From NCBI GenBank assembly GCA_036250225.1, contig JAPZLL010000041.1, forward strand, positions 1 through 64,000: a stretch of 64,000 nt of DNA, written 5' to 3'. A program made the position numbers and the translations under genes. The notes under the pieces were generated by a model. It ran no database searches, had not been told where the DNA came from, and was given only the letters and a program-made list of their open reading frames with translations. This document shows, piece after piece, positions 1 to 10,820 of this stretch. Positions within the stretch are counted from its first letter, which is position 1. Every line of letters begins with the position of its first letter. Origin of the DNA: Cercophora sp. LCS_1 (taxonomy: Eukaryota > Ascomycota > Sordariomycetes > Sordariales > Lasiosphaeriaceae).

Positions 1-91
1 CCCGATGCACTGTGTCAGCCACAACCAGGGGTTGGAATGGCCCGTGCGGAGAAAGTTTGAACATCGAAATTGTGGACACTGATTTCGGTCT

Positions 92-984
92 CTACTGTAA
101 CGGTCGGAAATCCCCACACTGGTTTTGGAACACAACGACGATAACTTCAATCAATTGAGCAATTATTTTGGCCACGGCCAACGAACTATTTTCGCGTGTA
201 TCGCGTGTTTTCGCTGTTGAGAGCCAAAGTCGACACAAGTGCTCCAATTGAAGATTAAAGCAATCCCACTTGTCTGTGTAACGAGGGCTGATGCTCGTGC
301 ATTGGCCTGCGCTGGGCTCTGAGGGTGGGTTCTGGGAGAACAGCGACACGTAATCTGTCGTCATAGTAGTGGTGGCCTGCAGTTTTAGTGCGGGACATGT
401 TCATTTCCGAGGCGATGATAGGCGTGTGTTGTGATGATGTGGCGAGGGCATATGCGTGGCGTCGGTAAAAGTTTGCAACACAATCCAGCCCCAGAGCCTT
501 GCGACTCAACATGGGGAATCTGGGTCAAACTTATGGGCACCATGAAATATTCCTCCTCTTCGGTTACAGTATTTGGCATCCCCGACAGCTTCTTATTATC
601 ATAAACAATAGTGAGCTTGTGTGATGAACTCGACATGCCCTAGCCCTCCACAATGCATTCGGTAAGTCGCAACACACCTCTCACCAGCTTCGCATAGCCC
701 ATGCGTATCACGACGACCATACCCACAGTCGAGTCATCTATGATGAAGACAAAATCTCCCCTCCTTGCCGCAAATTCGTCTTGGGGTACGGAAATAACAA
801 GTTCTGCCGATATTCTGCGTATACTGGGTTTGAAATCCCAAATAACATTTTGAATCTCCTCGTTGCCAAACCGGAAGACGGAGTCTACCCTTCCAATAAT
901 CCTTCCCTCAGCATCGGGAGCAGAACAGCGGTGAGAATTCATTATTCGTGACGAAAAAGGGTACCACGCAAGCGCTTCAACCAA
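92..984 (-). other. Possible decayed or multi-exon gene, unidentified
   Basis: Three coding-like stretches follow one another on the minus strand. The first (984-640) reads 114 codons to a TAG. The second (from 636) lies in the same frame immediately beyond that TAG. The third (about 385-92) follows a CTGCAG acceptor-like site and reads about 95 codons to a stop. A 45-bp GTGAGA..CTAG segment could be an intron that removes the TAG in phase 0, joining the first two stretches. No domain is recognised. The composition looks protein-like, but no clean donor joins the second and third stretches. It could be a real small gene, a gene relic, or chance ORFs. Confidence 0.25.
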
Positions 985-1390
985 CTGCTAAAATACAAAA
1001 CCGAAACCACAAATTCAAAACAACCCAAGCATTCTCGGGGGTGCACAAATATCAATTGGGTTACCCATGCAGAGTGCACAGGTAGTAAAAAGGGGGGTAC
1101 ACAGATGTCACTCCCCTCAAAATAACTCCGGTGAAGTAGGCGCCGGGTTGGGGGGATGCTTGTTCCAGCACCTGGTTGGTCCTGCAGGCCGCCGCGGATT
1201 GGCCGTTCGGGCGTCCAGGTTGCCTTAACTATCGGGCACCTATGCAGCCCTTGATTACGCAAGGCAGAAGTGTCGGCCAACCGCTCCTTTAAATGGCACG
1301 ACCCCGCGCTTTTACCTTTCTCGAGCATCTCGCCATCTTTTCTCTCAATCGATCCATCGCTACCCTCGTACTCGTACTCGTACCATCGCC
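985..1390 (+). promoter_or_regulatory. Upstream region of the BTB-like gene
   Basis: There is no convincing gene here. A TTTAAA box-like element lies near 1288-1293, about 100 bp before the ATG. It is followed by a pyrimidine-rich leader with a short tandem CTCGTA run just before the start, as in many fungal 5' leaders. Confidence 0.3.
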
Positions 1391-2675
1391 ATGACGTTCG
1401 AATTCGGAGCTACGCGTACTCGCCCCTCCTTCTACAATGACTCTTGGTTCGGGGCATCGTAAGGACCCAATAATGGCATTGGCTTTGTCTCGGTCGCTAA
1501 TCTCTGCTTGCAACAGACCTCTCGCCTCGTCTAAGATGGTGTCGCTCCAGTTCAGGCACGGTGAGCCTTTCCAAGTGCACGAGGATCTCCTCTTCCACGA
1601 GTGGAAGATGCGGGCGTTGATCCCAACGGCTACAAAAAACCACGAGGTCTTTCGCCAGTTCATCAGCCGAATTTCCAGGAGTGCCGGTCACATCCTTGTC
1701 CAATTCTTATACACCAACCGGTACAGCCCTCTGGGGTGGGAGGGGCCAACCGATGACGACGTGGTGAAGGCGGCGAGTCTTCACACTGCAATTGAGGTGT
1801 ATGCCGCAGCGCGCTTCTTCAGACTCTCGTGGCTTGAGCGCCTAGCCAAGAATGAAATTACCAAGCTTGCCAACGATGTCGATCTGTTTACAACCATCGA
1901 CATCGTCAAGGAGACGTACCCCGACGTATCTGGAAACGACACTTGGTTCCCCACCTTCATCAAGTCGACCATGAAAGCCGCGCTCGAGAAGCCTCGTGTC
2001 CCTGCAACGGCAGCCACTTCGCTCGACAAGCTGCTCCTCTGGGGGGCCATGGAAGTTTTTCGGGACAAGCTTGACGCTCTGACTGCCATGACCACATCCG
2101 CGGCAGAACACCATGTGTCGGATGCTACACCTGCTCCTTGCGTGGGGGAGGAGGTGGAGAAGGTTGAGGCGGATCCTCCAGAGACAGTGGAAGAGGCCGT
2201 CCTGGAGTTTGAGCCCCCAGCCAAGTCGTTATCACCGGAAGTCGAGCCGGCATCGTTTCCCGTGGAAGAGCCGTCGGTCCAAAGAGACCCCTTGCCCGAA
2301 CCAGAGCCCGAAGAGGATGCATGGGCTATTCCTGTTACTACCAAGAAAAGCAAGAAAGACAAGAAGCCCAAAAAGGCGTCAAAGAAAGCAAAGGCCGCGG
2401 AGGAGGCTGCTGAGCTGATATCGGAGACGTTGACACCCTCAGACGAGCCAGTAGCGTTTGCCGATAAAGAACCCTTGCTTAAGGAAGAGCTGCCGCCCCT
2501 GTCGGAACCAGAGGCTGAAGTAGCGGAAGATTTCTTCATCACCACGACAAGCAAGAAGGAGAAAAAGGGGAAAAAGAAGTTGTTGGGCAAGAAGAAAACC
2601 CTTGCACCAGTAGAAGTGCCAGCCGACTCTCCGATTATGGAGGGTTGGGTGGGAGCCGAGTCAGACTCGCTTTAG
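1391..2675 (+). CDS. BTB/POZ-like domain protein with lysine-rich C-terminal tail
   Basis: Two exons, 1391-1458 and 1517-2675, give 408 aa. The 58-bp intron (GTAAGG..CAACAG, branch-like GCTAAT) joins FGAS to PLASSKM in phase, which makes the upstream ATG at 1391 better than the in-frame ATG at 1437. Residues 20-175 read like a fungal BTB domain: a V-H-E-D-L-L motif, then an F-L-Y-T-N-R-Y segment and an A-A-R-F-F helix. BTB domains mediate dimerisation and often recruit Cul3 ligases, but no partner is indicated. The second half is acidic and Pro/Glu-rich. It carries two similar basic modules (KKSKKDKKPKK and KKEKKGKKK), each preceded by an acidic-aromatic stretch, which suggests internal duplication. 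The lysine tracts could be nuclear-localisation signals. The function is otherwise unknown. Confidence 0.8.
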
Positions 2676-3701
2676 CCCCTGAGCGTGAATGGGTGAACTC
2701 AGTGAAGCAACATCCTGAACGTTGGACACACAGAGGTTTGGGCGAGATGGGATCATTTTTATGTCATGCGTCTACCAGGAGCAGAAAGTGCAGCAGTCGC
2801 AACCTTTCTTTTACAGCTTTATTGCCGTTCATCTTACTTCAATCTGGATGCAGTTTCCATGGCTTGTTTCCCATTATCAGAATGAAATTGGACCTTAGCC
2901 AAGTACTTAATTCATACGCTATTATTTTATTTTTCACATCTGGTTACGTCCATACATAATGCCTCGAACTTGTCGACTTGATGAACGGTCTCGGATACAG
3001 GCCCTCATCCCCCATCCAAAGCCTCGATATCCATTCGGCAAACGCATTGTCGGACCGCCTGTCCGCCTACTCGTGCTCGAGCGTCAGCTGCTCCAAGGGC
3101 TGTGGCGTGTTTTGTGCGGCAACCTGAGTGCCCTTTTTTCCCCTCCGAGATTCGATTAGATGTTGATGACGATACAAGGTCAACCGTGAGATCCATGTCC
3201 GCTGCTACGATGTTGCTGTCAACGATACGAACCGTATCTCGGCCAAGTGTGGCCAGAGCATCCTCGACGACCACCCCTACTGCGCTCGCCGGCCTAAACT
3301 GCAAGTGTCAGGACTCGCGTGATCAGTACAACAAACAATCTCACGAAGCACTGCTGCAACTTGCGTGGTCTGACGGGCTATTACCCAGGCCCCAACAACC
3401 AGGTAACGCACATGCCTGAGCATCATTTCAGGGACTCAACTGACGAGTTTAAAGTGCACCAATACGAGCAGCACTATTGACAACGGCCAGTTTGTTATTT
3501 GCTGCCGTAATCAGGGTGTTGGAGGGGCTTTTTGTTGGACTTGGCTTTCTTGTCAAGGAGGTTTTTTGGGCTCTTCGAGACGCTGTTTGATGTGGTTGCT
3601 CTTCTTGACGTCCAGACACAGATGAGGAGGATTCGTGCCAGGTCAACTCATAGGGAACATCTATGGCTTTCCCATCTCGAAGCTCCTGCACAATGTCTGT
3701 C
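2676..3701. other. Gap with cysteine-rich coding-like fragments
   Basis: No intact gene is seen. On the plus strand between about 3043 and 3420, three short stretches in different frames are cysteine-rich: one with C-x4-C-x3-C-x3-C, one with R-C-Y-D..K-C-G-Q..P-Y-C, and one with H-C-C-N-L-R-G-L-T-G-Y-Y. They resemble exons or relics of a small secreted cysteine-rich protein, but no clean splice model joins them. On the minus strand, 3449-3760 holds an open frame that overlaps the end of the neighbouring HET gene. Confidence 0.25.
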
Positions 3702-5909
3702 TCAAACAAGTAGAACTCTCTCGACTCTTTCACCACCATCCGCCATACCCAGAATTTCCCCATGCATGAACCCGTGGATATAAGCCTCCCCCACAAGCCC
3801 GTACTCTCTCGGCTCCGTCGAGCCGTCGGCATCCTTCATCTTCTCGGCTTCTCTGAGGACGAAGAGCACGCTGGCCCCCTTGAGCAACCAGACCTGATCG
3901 CCGGGACACAATGACTTGGCACCGACCCCTACATATCCCGCTGTAGAACTAAACAGTCGACGACTTGCCGTGATATGATCGGCGCGCAGCTTAAAGTCGT
4001 ATATCCTTGTCCTCAGACTCTTCATCCACTTGGTAGAGTCTACTGATCGACCAGCGGTAATAGGATCTGTCTCTGATATTTCGGCGAAGCAGCGGTCGAT
4101 ATCACCATTTGTCGGGAATCTGTCATCCGTATTTCCGGGAAATTGCTGACGCCGCCGCTGTTCCAGAGCATCGAGATGCTTCATGCACTCCAGATACGCG
4201 GGCTCTCCATCACATCCTCGCAGTTTTGCGCCCAAGAGGAAGTACAGGAGGAAGTCGTGCAACCCTGTTTTTGTTTTTGCTGTTGAACCGTCATGGCCGC
4301 CTGCAAGCGTGTTATAAACAAGGTCGTATACTGTCTCATCGCCGCCAGGAGGGCCAGGACCCCGCGTTGTGGACAACCGCAACTGGGCTTCAATAAAAAG
4401 CCCAAGCATAGTGTTTAGAACATCGAGTTTGACGCCCTCTCCAAAGAGATCCTCCCAAGGACACGCCACAGCCCCGACACAACCAAACTTGACCCCCTCC
4501 AGCTCAAGCCTGGACCCCCTCAGCACCCGGTGATGCACATTTGAGCCCGCCAGCGACGCATTCGGCTTCCTCCCAAACCCCCCAAGCGCCGCAAGCAACG
4601 AGTCGTCCGGGACTCGTGCAGAATAATCCGGCACCCAAGATGGAAGCCCCACCATCCTCCGTCTCGAACTGTCCCCCACAGCCGACAACACCGCCAAGGT
4701 CGGCAACTCTCTCACCAACAACCACGCAACGTTCCCAAATACCTCCTCCGCCTCGGCCTCAATTTTCGGAACAAGCAACTCATCCAACTCCCCCTCTGTA
4801 ACCTTGCCAAACATACCCAGTACCCCGTACACCTTATCCTGCGCCCTCGTCGCATCAAACAATCTCGCCTGTCCCAGCAAATACCCCAACCACGCAAACC
4901 TCATCTCCCTCTCGTTCCTCGCTCCCGTCATCTCCCTCAACTGCGCCTCCCGCACCCCTCGTTTCCAATGCCCAACCGTACACTCGTCCCTCAACAAATC
5001 CAGCAATCTAGCCTCATGCCCCAACACCAACTGCTTGAAAACCCTCCTCGGGTTCGCCACAGTCCCCATCTGCGAACCCACCGTATCGGCAACAAACGCC
5101 CCCACCGTCGCCAGATGCCGCCAGCTGAGGCTCGTCCGCCACCCACAAAGCACCTTCACCTCGGGCGCGAGCGCAACCTCCTGGATCACCCACAGTCGGG
5201 AAAACCACCGGCGGTTTTCATAGAATTCCGCATACGCCTTCCATTTCTTTTCCGAAACCTTCACATCGAGTTCCTGCTCCAAAAAATCGGGCGACGGGTT
5301 CGCCTCAAACATGTCCCGGGCTTTGGAGAGGGAGTTGGTTTTGATGATGGCAGCTGCGATGTTCCGATGGATGGACAACATGGCGTCGACGTGCGTCTTG
5401 TCGTTGCCTAACCAGACGATGACGCGCTCGCAGCGGGAGTAGATCTCGCCCATCAACGGGATTTGGGTTGCTTTTTCGGTGTTGTCCGCTTGGTTGACGC
5501 AGAGGGCGTCGGCCCAGAGGTATTTGGCGTGGCGGGCGCGGGTTACCGCGTTGAGCGCGTCGTAGAGGTTGCGGCTTATGAAGAGCCATCCTTTGGAGCC
5601 CGACGGTGTGAGGATGGCTTGGGGGATGGGGGTGCCGGCGAAGAGGGACTCGTCGATGCCGATGGTGGGGGACGTCCAGGTGTAGGAGAGGGTTGCGTAG
5701 GCGGGGGCAGAGTCGATCGGGGCTGTGACGAGGGTGATGGGGTTTCCTTGGAGGAGGGGCAGTTTGAGGAGGCGGAAGGAGCGTTGGGTGGGGAGGGGCG
5801 TGTAGGTGTAGGGTGCTTTTTGGGCGGCGATGGTTTCGGATTTGATTTTTGCGTTTTCGAGGGGACGCACGAGCTTTGTGCGGAAGAAGTCGTGGGATGC
5901 CATTTTCAT
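3702..5909 (-). CDS. Heterokaryon incompatibility (HET) domain protein
   Basis: A single open frame of 735 aa starts at ATG 5909; a second in-frame ATG is at 5903. The HET signature is clear: Y-A-T-L-S-Y-T-W near residues 71-78, L-W-A-D-A-L-C-V-N-Q near 131-140, G-E-I-Y-S-R-C-E-R-V-I-V-W-L-G near 154-168 and R-L-W-V-I-Q-E-V near 230-240. HET domains are fungal and related to TIR folds; they trigger programmed cell death after non-self recognition, usually in the cytosol. The rest is the usual variable region and ends with a G-E-A-Y-I-H-G-F-M-H-G-E motif typical of the HET C-terminus. A different minus frame continues past the stop to 3449 with protein-like sequence, so a frameshifted or alternative tail is possible. 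The specificity is not predictable. Confidence 0.9.
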   Translation of the reverse strand: MKMASHDFFRTKLVRPLENAKIKSETIAAQKAPYTYTPLPTQRSFRLLKLPLLQGNPITLVTAPIDSAPAYATLSYTWTSPTIGIDESLFAGTPIPQAILTPSGSKGWLFISRNLYDALNAVTRARHAKYLWADALCVNQADNTEKATQIPLMGEIYSRCERVIVWLGNDKTHVDAMLSIHRNIAAAIIKTNSLSKARDMFEANPSPDFLEQELDVKVSEKKWKAYAEFYENRRWFSRLWVIQEVALAPEVKVLCGWRTSLSWRHLATVGAFVADTVGSQMGTVANPRRVFKQLVLGHEARLLDLLRDECTVGHWKRGVREAQLREMTGARNEREMRFAWLGYLLGQARLFDATRAQDKVYGVLGMFGKVTEGELDELLVPKIEAEAEEVFGNVAWLLVRELPTLAVLSAVGDSSRRRMVGLPSWVPDYSARVPDDSLLAALGGFGRKPNASLAGSNVHHRVLRGSRLELEGVKFGCVGAVACPWEDLFGEGVKLDVLNTMLGLFIEAQLRLSTTRGPGPPGGDETVYDLVYNTLAGGHDGSTAKTKTGLHDFLLYFLLGAKLRGCDGEPAYLECMKHLDALEQRRRQQFPGNTDDRFPTNGDIDRCFAEISETDPITAGRSVDSTKWMKSLRTRIYDFKLRADHITASRRLFSSTAGYVGVGAKSLCPGDQVWLLKGASVLFVLREAEKMKDADGSTEPREYGLVGEAYIHGFMHGEILGMADGGERVERVLLV

Positions 5910-6103
5910 TTTCGTGGGGTGGGTGGTGAGGATTGTTTGGAGGGCGAGGTTAGCCTTTTTTCGACTCTTCTGCTGCGGCGCCCCGCTCCGACCAACCTCT
6001 TGGTATCTCCTGCATTTGAACTAACCACAACCGTAAACAGAACGAACGTCAATTCCATCAACATCCAATCTCTACCACATGTTTCGGACTCGAAAATCAC
6101 CCC

Positions 6104-7240
6104 TTAGTCCCGAGGAATATGATCCAAGTTATCCAAAAACGTCTCCTCAATCGGCCTCCAATCATCCTGTCCCCCCCACTTCTTCAGAAGCGCCAACTCT
6201 TTCGTCACATCAGCCCTGATGTTCCACGACGGGTTATTCTTCCGATCATCAATCAACTTGCGCTTCGGAAACAACCCTCTCAACACCCTCAGCGCCCCAT
6301 TCCACGTCATCGGCCGTCCCCAGGCATGCAATCTCTGCCCATCGACCTCAGGATCCAACGCAGCAGCAACATGCAGCAGCGCCACATCCCTGACATCAAC
6401 AGCAAATACTATTATTTTCCATTAGCATCCCTCTTCAAACTTTCACCTTTTCACGAGAGAGAGAGAGAGAGAGAGAGGGAGGGAGAGAGAAAGAAAGAAA
6501 GAGAAAAAATACTCACTAGCAGGAACAATGCTATCATGCACCTCCGTCCTCCCCTCCATCAAATCCGGCAACAGCGCCGCACTAACCGACTTACACTCCT
6601 TGTTCAACCTCCGGCCCAAAATCGTCTGCGGCAACACGGCATTGATCCCGAACTGTGGCTTCTCCTCCTCCCTGAATCGCCAAACCTCCCGCTCCGAAGC
6701 CACTTTACTAGCCGAATAGACCGCAAATGCTCTTGCATCCGTATACGGCGGGGGCGCCCACGCCTCCTTCACGGCCTTTTCGTTCCACGTATTCGATGTG
6801 ATGAGTTCCGTGCTGGTGGGATGGTATCCCGTCGCGGCAACAACAGAGCTGGTCAGCACAAACTGTTTGACGGATGGTTCGCGGGATGCAGCGGTGAGGA
6901 GGGAGCGCGCGGCCGCTACCTCAGGGGGGATGATCTTGTTGGGGTCGCTGCTGAAGCCGAGGGTCGCGACGTGCAGGATTATGGACACGTCGGAGACGGC
7001 AGAGACAAAAGCGGTGGGGATGGAGATGTCCGGGACGGTGATCAGCTCGAAGTGGCCCGTTGTTACGTAGGAGGAAAAGACGTCGAGGAGCCAGGATGAG
7101 GAGGGGACGGAGCGGACCGTGCCGCGGACGCGGTAGCCGCGGGATAAGAATTGGGAGGCTATTTCGGAGGCGAGATGGCCGTTTGCGCCGGTTATGAGGA
7201 CCCAGGAGCCGGAGGGGACTGTGGGGATCGGGGTGGACAT
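6104..7240 (-). CDS. NAD(P)-dependent epimerase/dihydroflavonol reductase-like
   Basis: Two exons (7240-6517 and 6408-6104) give 342 aa. The donor is GTGAGT and the acceptor AATAG; splicing restores P-A-I-F-A-V-D-V-R-D-V-A-L-L-H, the expected sequence of the extended short-chain reductase family. Near the N-terminus is the Rossmann motif T-G-A-N-G-H-L-A. The catalytic tyrosine and lysine sit in V-Y-S-A-S-K-V-A. Family members reduce ketones or aldehydes, such as the methylglyoxal and dihydroflavonol reductase groups; the substrate here is unknown and the location is probably cytosolic. It lies 194 bp upstream of the HET gene on the same strand. The 108-bp intron contains a purine microsatellite. 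Confidence 0.88.
6455..6509. repeat. (GA)n/(GAAA)n microsatellite inside an intron
   Basis: An uninterrupted GA run grades into GGGA and GAAA units. On the minus strand it forms a polypyrimidine stretch directly after the donor of the reductase intron. Confidence 0.9.
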
Positions 7241-7278
7241 TTTGGTGAGTGAGCTTGTTGGTTGAGGATGACGAATTA

Positions 7279-7313
7279 GATGATGATGATGATGATGAAT
7301 GATGATGATGATG
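7279..7313. repeat. (ATG)n/(CAT)n trinucleotide repeat in leader region
   Basis: Two runs of ATG units separated by one extra base lie about 40-75 bp upstream of the reductase start codon. On the coding strand they read as CAT/ATC repeats. Confidence 0.85.
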
Positions 7314-7489
7314 CGGTTTAGGGACTAGGGAGGGAAAGAAGTATTTATACAAACAAAAAGAGATAGAGAAATAACAACATGTTGATTCATGACCAGTCGA
7401 CCACCTTGCTTGGTAATCGCGCCCGAACATGTCCAAAAAGGGGCATCACACCTCTTGGCATGGGAATGAATAAGCAACTCCAAGTTACG

Positions 7490-8407
7490 TCAAAGGATTC
7501 CCTTGTCACGTCTCAGTCTGATCAGGGTAAATTCCAACAGCCCGTCCATGCCCAGACTCTTTGGTCCACCTTTTAGATTCACAATCTTCAAAGCGCCCAA
7601 CAGATGGTTCTTGGCCAGCTTTCGGTCGCCAAGCGCGAGCTGGACACCAGTCAGCACCCAGCAACTCGAGCGGAGATGTGCAACTCACTTCATCATTTGT
7701 CAGAGCAATGGCCTTGGCCACGGCCGAATCGTCAAGAGCCGAGACCCCTTCTCCCAGAACAGCGGTCAATGCTGCGATGCAGGCGACTTTGTACTTGGTG
7801 GCCAAGTCCCGAAACATTTGCTTCAGAGGCTCGTAGACGTAGGCCAGAGACAAGTCTCTGCATGCGGCGAGAAAGATGGCGGGGAGAAGGCTTGAATCGC
7901 CCAAGGCAAAGGGAACCCATTTCGTTGTCATGTGCCCGCGATAGTAGGTGACGTCCCATGGAGTCTTAAGGCCAGCGCAGACTTTGGTTCGCTCTGGGAT
8001 GACGACTTTGACGACTTGGATGGGTCAATGTCATCCTTTTTTTTTTTTTAATCAATACTCGATACGATCGTGTAAAACTCACAGTGATCTAGCAGTAAAT
8101 GTTCAATTCTCTTCAGCGAAGTCGCAAACGCATCAAACGGATCAGTTCTATTGGCAGATAGCAATGTAACCGGGTTTGTGACTATGGTGTCTTGGACCGG
8201 ATCTTCGGCAGTCGTCTTGGCTTCTGCTTCCTTTGAGTGTTTGTCGGCATTCTCGGATTCTTTTTGGTGCTCGGCCATGCGGGCCCGACGCGCCCTGCCA
8301 TATGTCTCGCGCGCCACGTGGGATCGCACTTGTCTGCGGACTTGGCGAGTGACCTTTGTGGGATTTTCAATATTGACGAATCGAAACTTTTGCTGTTCTG
8401 GCGCCAT
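7490..8407 (-). CDS. Fungal transcription factor-like protein, short C-terminus
   Basis: Three exons (8407-8083, 8014-7689, 7639-7490) give 266 aa. The introns are 68 and 49 bp with GTGAGT donors, and phases are consistent. The N-terminus F-R-F-V-N-I-E-N-P followed by R-R-Q-V-R-S-H-V-A-R matches the start of a large fungal family annotated as fungal-specific transcription-factor (C6-like) domain proteins that lack the zinc cluster. Splicing restores L-L-L-D-H-F-V-K-V-V-I-P and later L-A-L-G-D-R-K-L-A-K-N-H with the family's G-G-P-K-S-L-G-M-D-G-L motif. Family members normally run another 150-250 residues after that motif, whereas this one stops about 20 residues later. It may be a truncated paralogue, or a further exon was not recognised. 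DNA binding is not evident. Confidence 0.75.
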
Positions 8408-9752
8408 GATTGCCGGGGGCCATGAATCGACGGAGCAAGAATGTACCTCGTTTCCCCATCATGGATGGTAAAATATGGTGTGTCGGTTGGGGATGGGTTG
8501 GGCGAGCGGGCTGGATTTGTAAGCCCGTCCAAGACACGCATTTTCCCAATCCGGCCATCTGTGACGGGAAGTTGCTGACTTTACCGAGTCCGAGTCGAGC
8601 GTCTGGTTGATGATTACGCATCATCATCAATCTCTTGAGAATGGCGGAATCACAACCGGATTTCGAATCAGAGCTTGATATTGCTAAGGGTGCCCAGCTC
8701 TTCGTCCACCAAGAATTTGAGTCCGAGATGGAAGACCAAAGTCCCGTCATCAGATTTGGCTGGTCGAGACAATGGACCATTCCGGGGCGCAAAGCAAATG
8801 GTGATGCGGGGCTCGTCCCTTGAAACATCAACCCCTGAATCATGTCAACATCAACCCAATCTTAAAGCAACCCCTCACGCCGAGTAAATATGACGATACA
8901 TTTTCACTTGGGGCCCAGTTTGGTATCAGCAGTTCCAATGGACTCTAAGCCTCCAAACACAAATAGCACAATTGATGCAGGGTTTGAGCCCCAGTGGTTT
9001 ATAACTGAAGCCAATTGATTTGAACCATGTTTGCCTTCGGGAGTTGTGCTGTGCGCCAATTTCTTGGACAAGTGCATCAGGGTTTCAAAATCAACACAAC
9101 TAGTCATAGTTCTAAGGGTCCTGAGTGGTCTTGAGTTTCCTCCCAGCGTGTGTGAATCAGTTTGGTGCGTTTATTTCGGTCTGATTGGTCGCCCTGTTCT
9201 GGCGCAGCATGTTGCGGTGAGGAAGGCGGATTCCAAGGCGACCTGCCAAAACATATTTCAGCACTTGACAAGGCAGACGCATGTGGAAACACTTGATTGT
9301 CATTGTTGCCTAAGCAGCTTGCCCACAAAAGAGCGACGATCCCAACCAGCAAAAAAAAAAAAAAAAAAGGCTTTCGTGCGCACTAAGTCCACCCTGAGCC
9401 CTTGTCTCCTTCGCGCACCATGCATGACCCGAGTCTCAGATGCCTCAGGTGCCAACAGCGCACAACAACCTTTTCTTTCTTCTTTTATGGCAATTTCAAC
9501 AATTAAATGAACGATTGCATTAGCTATCATGGTGTCATAACATCATTACTCATTGGCGTGTCCATCGGCAACCCTCATGGAGGGGTCATCCCATCAGAAA
9601 TCCGCACCATTCAATGTTGCATCCCGAAAACCGACATGTTTTGTCCTCCCTTAACTCGATTCACTCCGAATACCCTGGACAGAAAAGGCTCCCTGCAAAA
9701 TGAAGAGAGGGAAATGCTCCAAGTCCCAGAAAGACACCTGTTGGAAACCATC
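8408..9752. other. Intergenic region, no gene recognised
   Basis: Only short, mutually overlapping open frames are present. A poly-A tract of about 18 bases lies at 9351-9368. No tRNA-like cloverleaf was noticed by eye. Confidence 0.5.
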
Positions 9753-10820
9753 TCAGTCGTGGTACCAAGAGCACGGCATGCAGTCGGTATTGCCCCATGA
9801 CGGCAACTCCTCATCCCAGAGCTGGCTTTGGGAAGGCTTCATCTGCTTAAAAGCTTCAGCACTTTCGGCGTACTGGCTCTCACACTCGGCGAAGACATCG
9901 CCCTCGGCGGCACCATCAGACCCAGCAACAACATCATCAGGTCCTGCGTCGACATCGTACGGGCACCTGGCTACACTGCCATCAGGCGGCGTGGCGCCGT
10001 ATCGAGAGGGTGCGGGAGTTGAGGGCACAGACTGTTCGGCACGCTGCTCAAAGGAACTACCCTTGTGGGCCTTCTGGTTGTTCTTGCACGCATTACCTCT
10101 CTGGTGGGCTTTGAGGTTATCCTTGCGTCCGCGACTGAATGTTTGGCCGCAATATTTGCAAGTGATTTTCCCCATCTGATGGCTTTTCTTGTGGCGTTTG
10201 AGGACCGAATCCTGGTTTTTGCCCTGGGGTTCGAAGTTGCACTGGTCACATTGGCGTTTGTGGCCCTTTTCGTCTGGTTTTTCGAGGGAGTGGCTGTTGG
10301 CATTATGCGCTGCAACTTGGTCGATAACGGAACGTTGGAAGGGAAGGGTGGAGGAGGGTACCGGGCGCTGAGGGCACGGCATGCTGGAGGAACGTCGGGG
10401 CTGCGTACCGAGAGGGAGAGGCTGGGCCGTCGAATGGCTTGACGCAGATGGCCATGTTGATGAACGGAGCAGATGGGGTTCAACCTCGTTATTGTAGGGC
10501 TCATCGACGAAGAAAGATGTTGTCATGGGCGTGTTGGTGTCACTATACTGATGAGACACAGGCCGCATGGATCCATTGCTGTCGGAACTGCCATAACTGA
10601 TGCTCGATGCTGGGGTCCCTGTGTATCTGGGACTGGGAAAAGATCCAGCGCTACTGAGACTACTCCGGGGAGTCATGTGTGGTTGCATACGCCTGTTGGA
10701 GTCTGAAAATGGTGCTTGGGGTGTGGGGACGGGGGCGGGTGCAATGCGGCAATAGTTGCCGGAGCCCTGGGCAACCCTGGCGCTCTGAGAAGGGTGCGGC
10801 GTCTTCTGGTAGAGATCCAT
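9753..10820 (-). CDS. C2H2-type zinc-finger protein, probable transcription factor
   Basis: A single exon of 355 aa. The open frame extends upstream to 10856 only through a GTG, so the first ATG (10820, M-D-L-Y-Q-K-T-P-H-P) is chosen. The first half is serine/proline-rich and disordered. Residues about 190-245 hold two tandem fingers: C-D-Q-C..H-K-K-S-H (C2H2, with an enlarged loop) and C-K-Y-C..H-Q-R-G-N-A-C (C2HC, the last ligand being cysteine). A basic K-N-N-Q-K-A-H-K segment follows, then an acidic tail ending in W-Y-H-D. The arrangement is typical of small fungal nuclear regulators; the targets are unknown. A 2.5-kb gene-poor region lies upstream and may be its promoter. Confidence 0.85.
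   Translation of the reverse strand: MDLYQKTPHPSQSARVAQGSGNYCRIAPAPVPTPQAPFSDSNRRMQPHMTPRSSLSSAGSFPSPRYTGTPASSISYGSSDSNGSMRPVSHQYSDTNTPMTTSFFVDEPYNNEVEPHLLRSSTWPSASSHSTAQPLPLGTQPRRSSSMPCPQRPVPSSTLPFQRSVIDQVAAHNANSHSLEKPDEKGHKRQCDQCNFEPQGKNQDSVLKRHKKSHQMGKITCKYCGQTFSRGRKDNLKAHQRGNACKNNQKAHKGSSFEQRAEQSVPSTPAPSRYGATPPDGSVARCPYDVDAGPDDVVAGSDGAAEGDVFAECESQYAESAEAFKQMKPSQSQLWDEELPSWGNTDCMPCSWYHD

Noticed and set aside
1781..2590. 269-codon minus frame opposite the BTB-like gene
   Set aside because: Low-complexity Ser/Thr-rich translation of the antisense of Glu/Lys-rich coding sequence.
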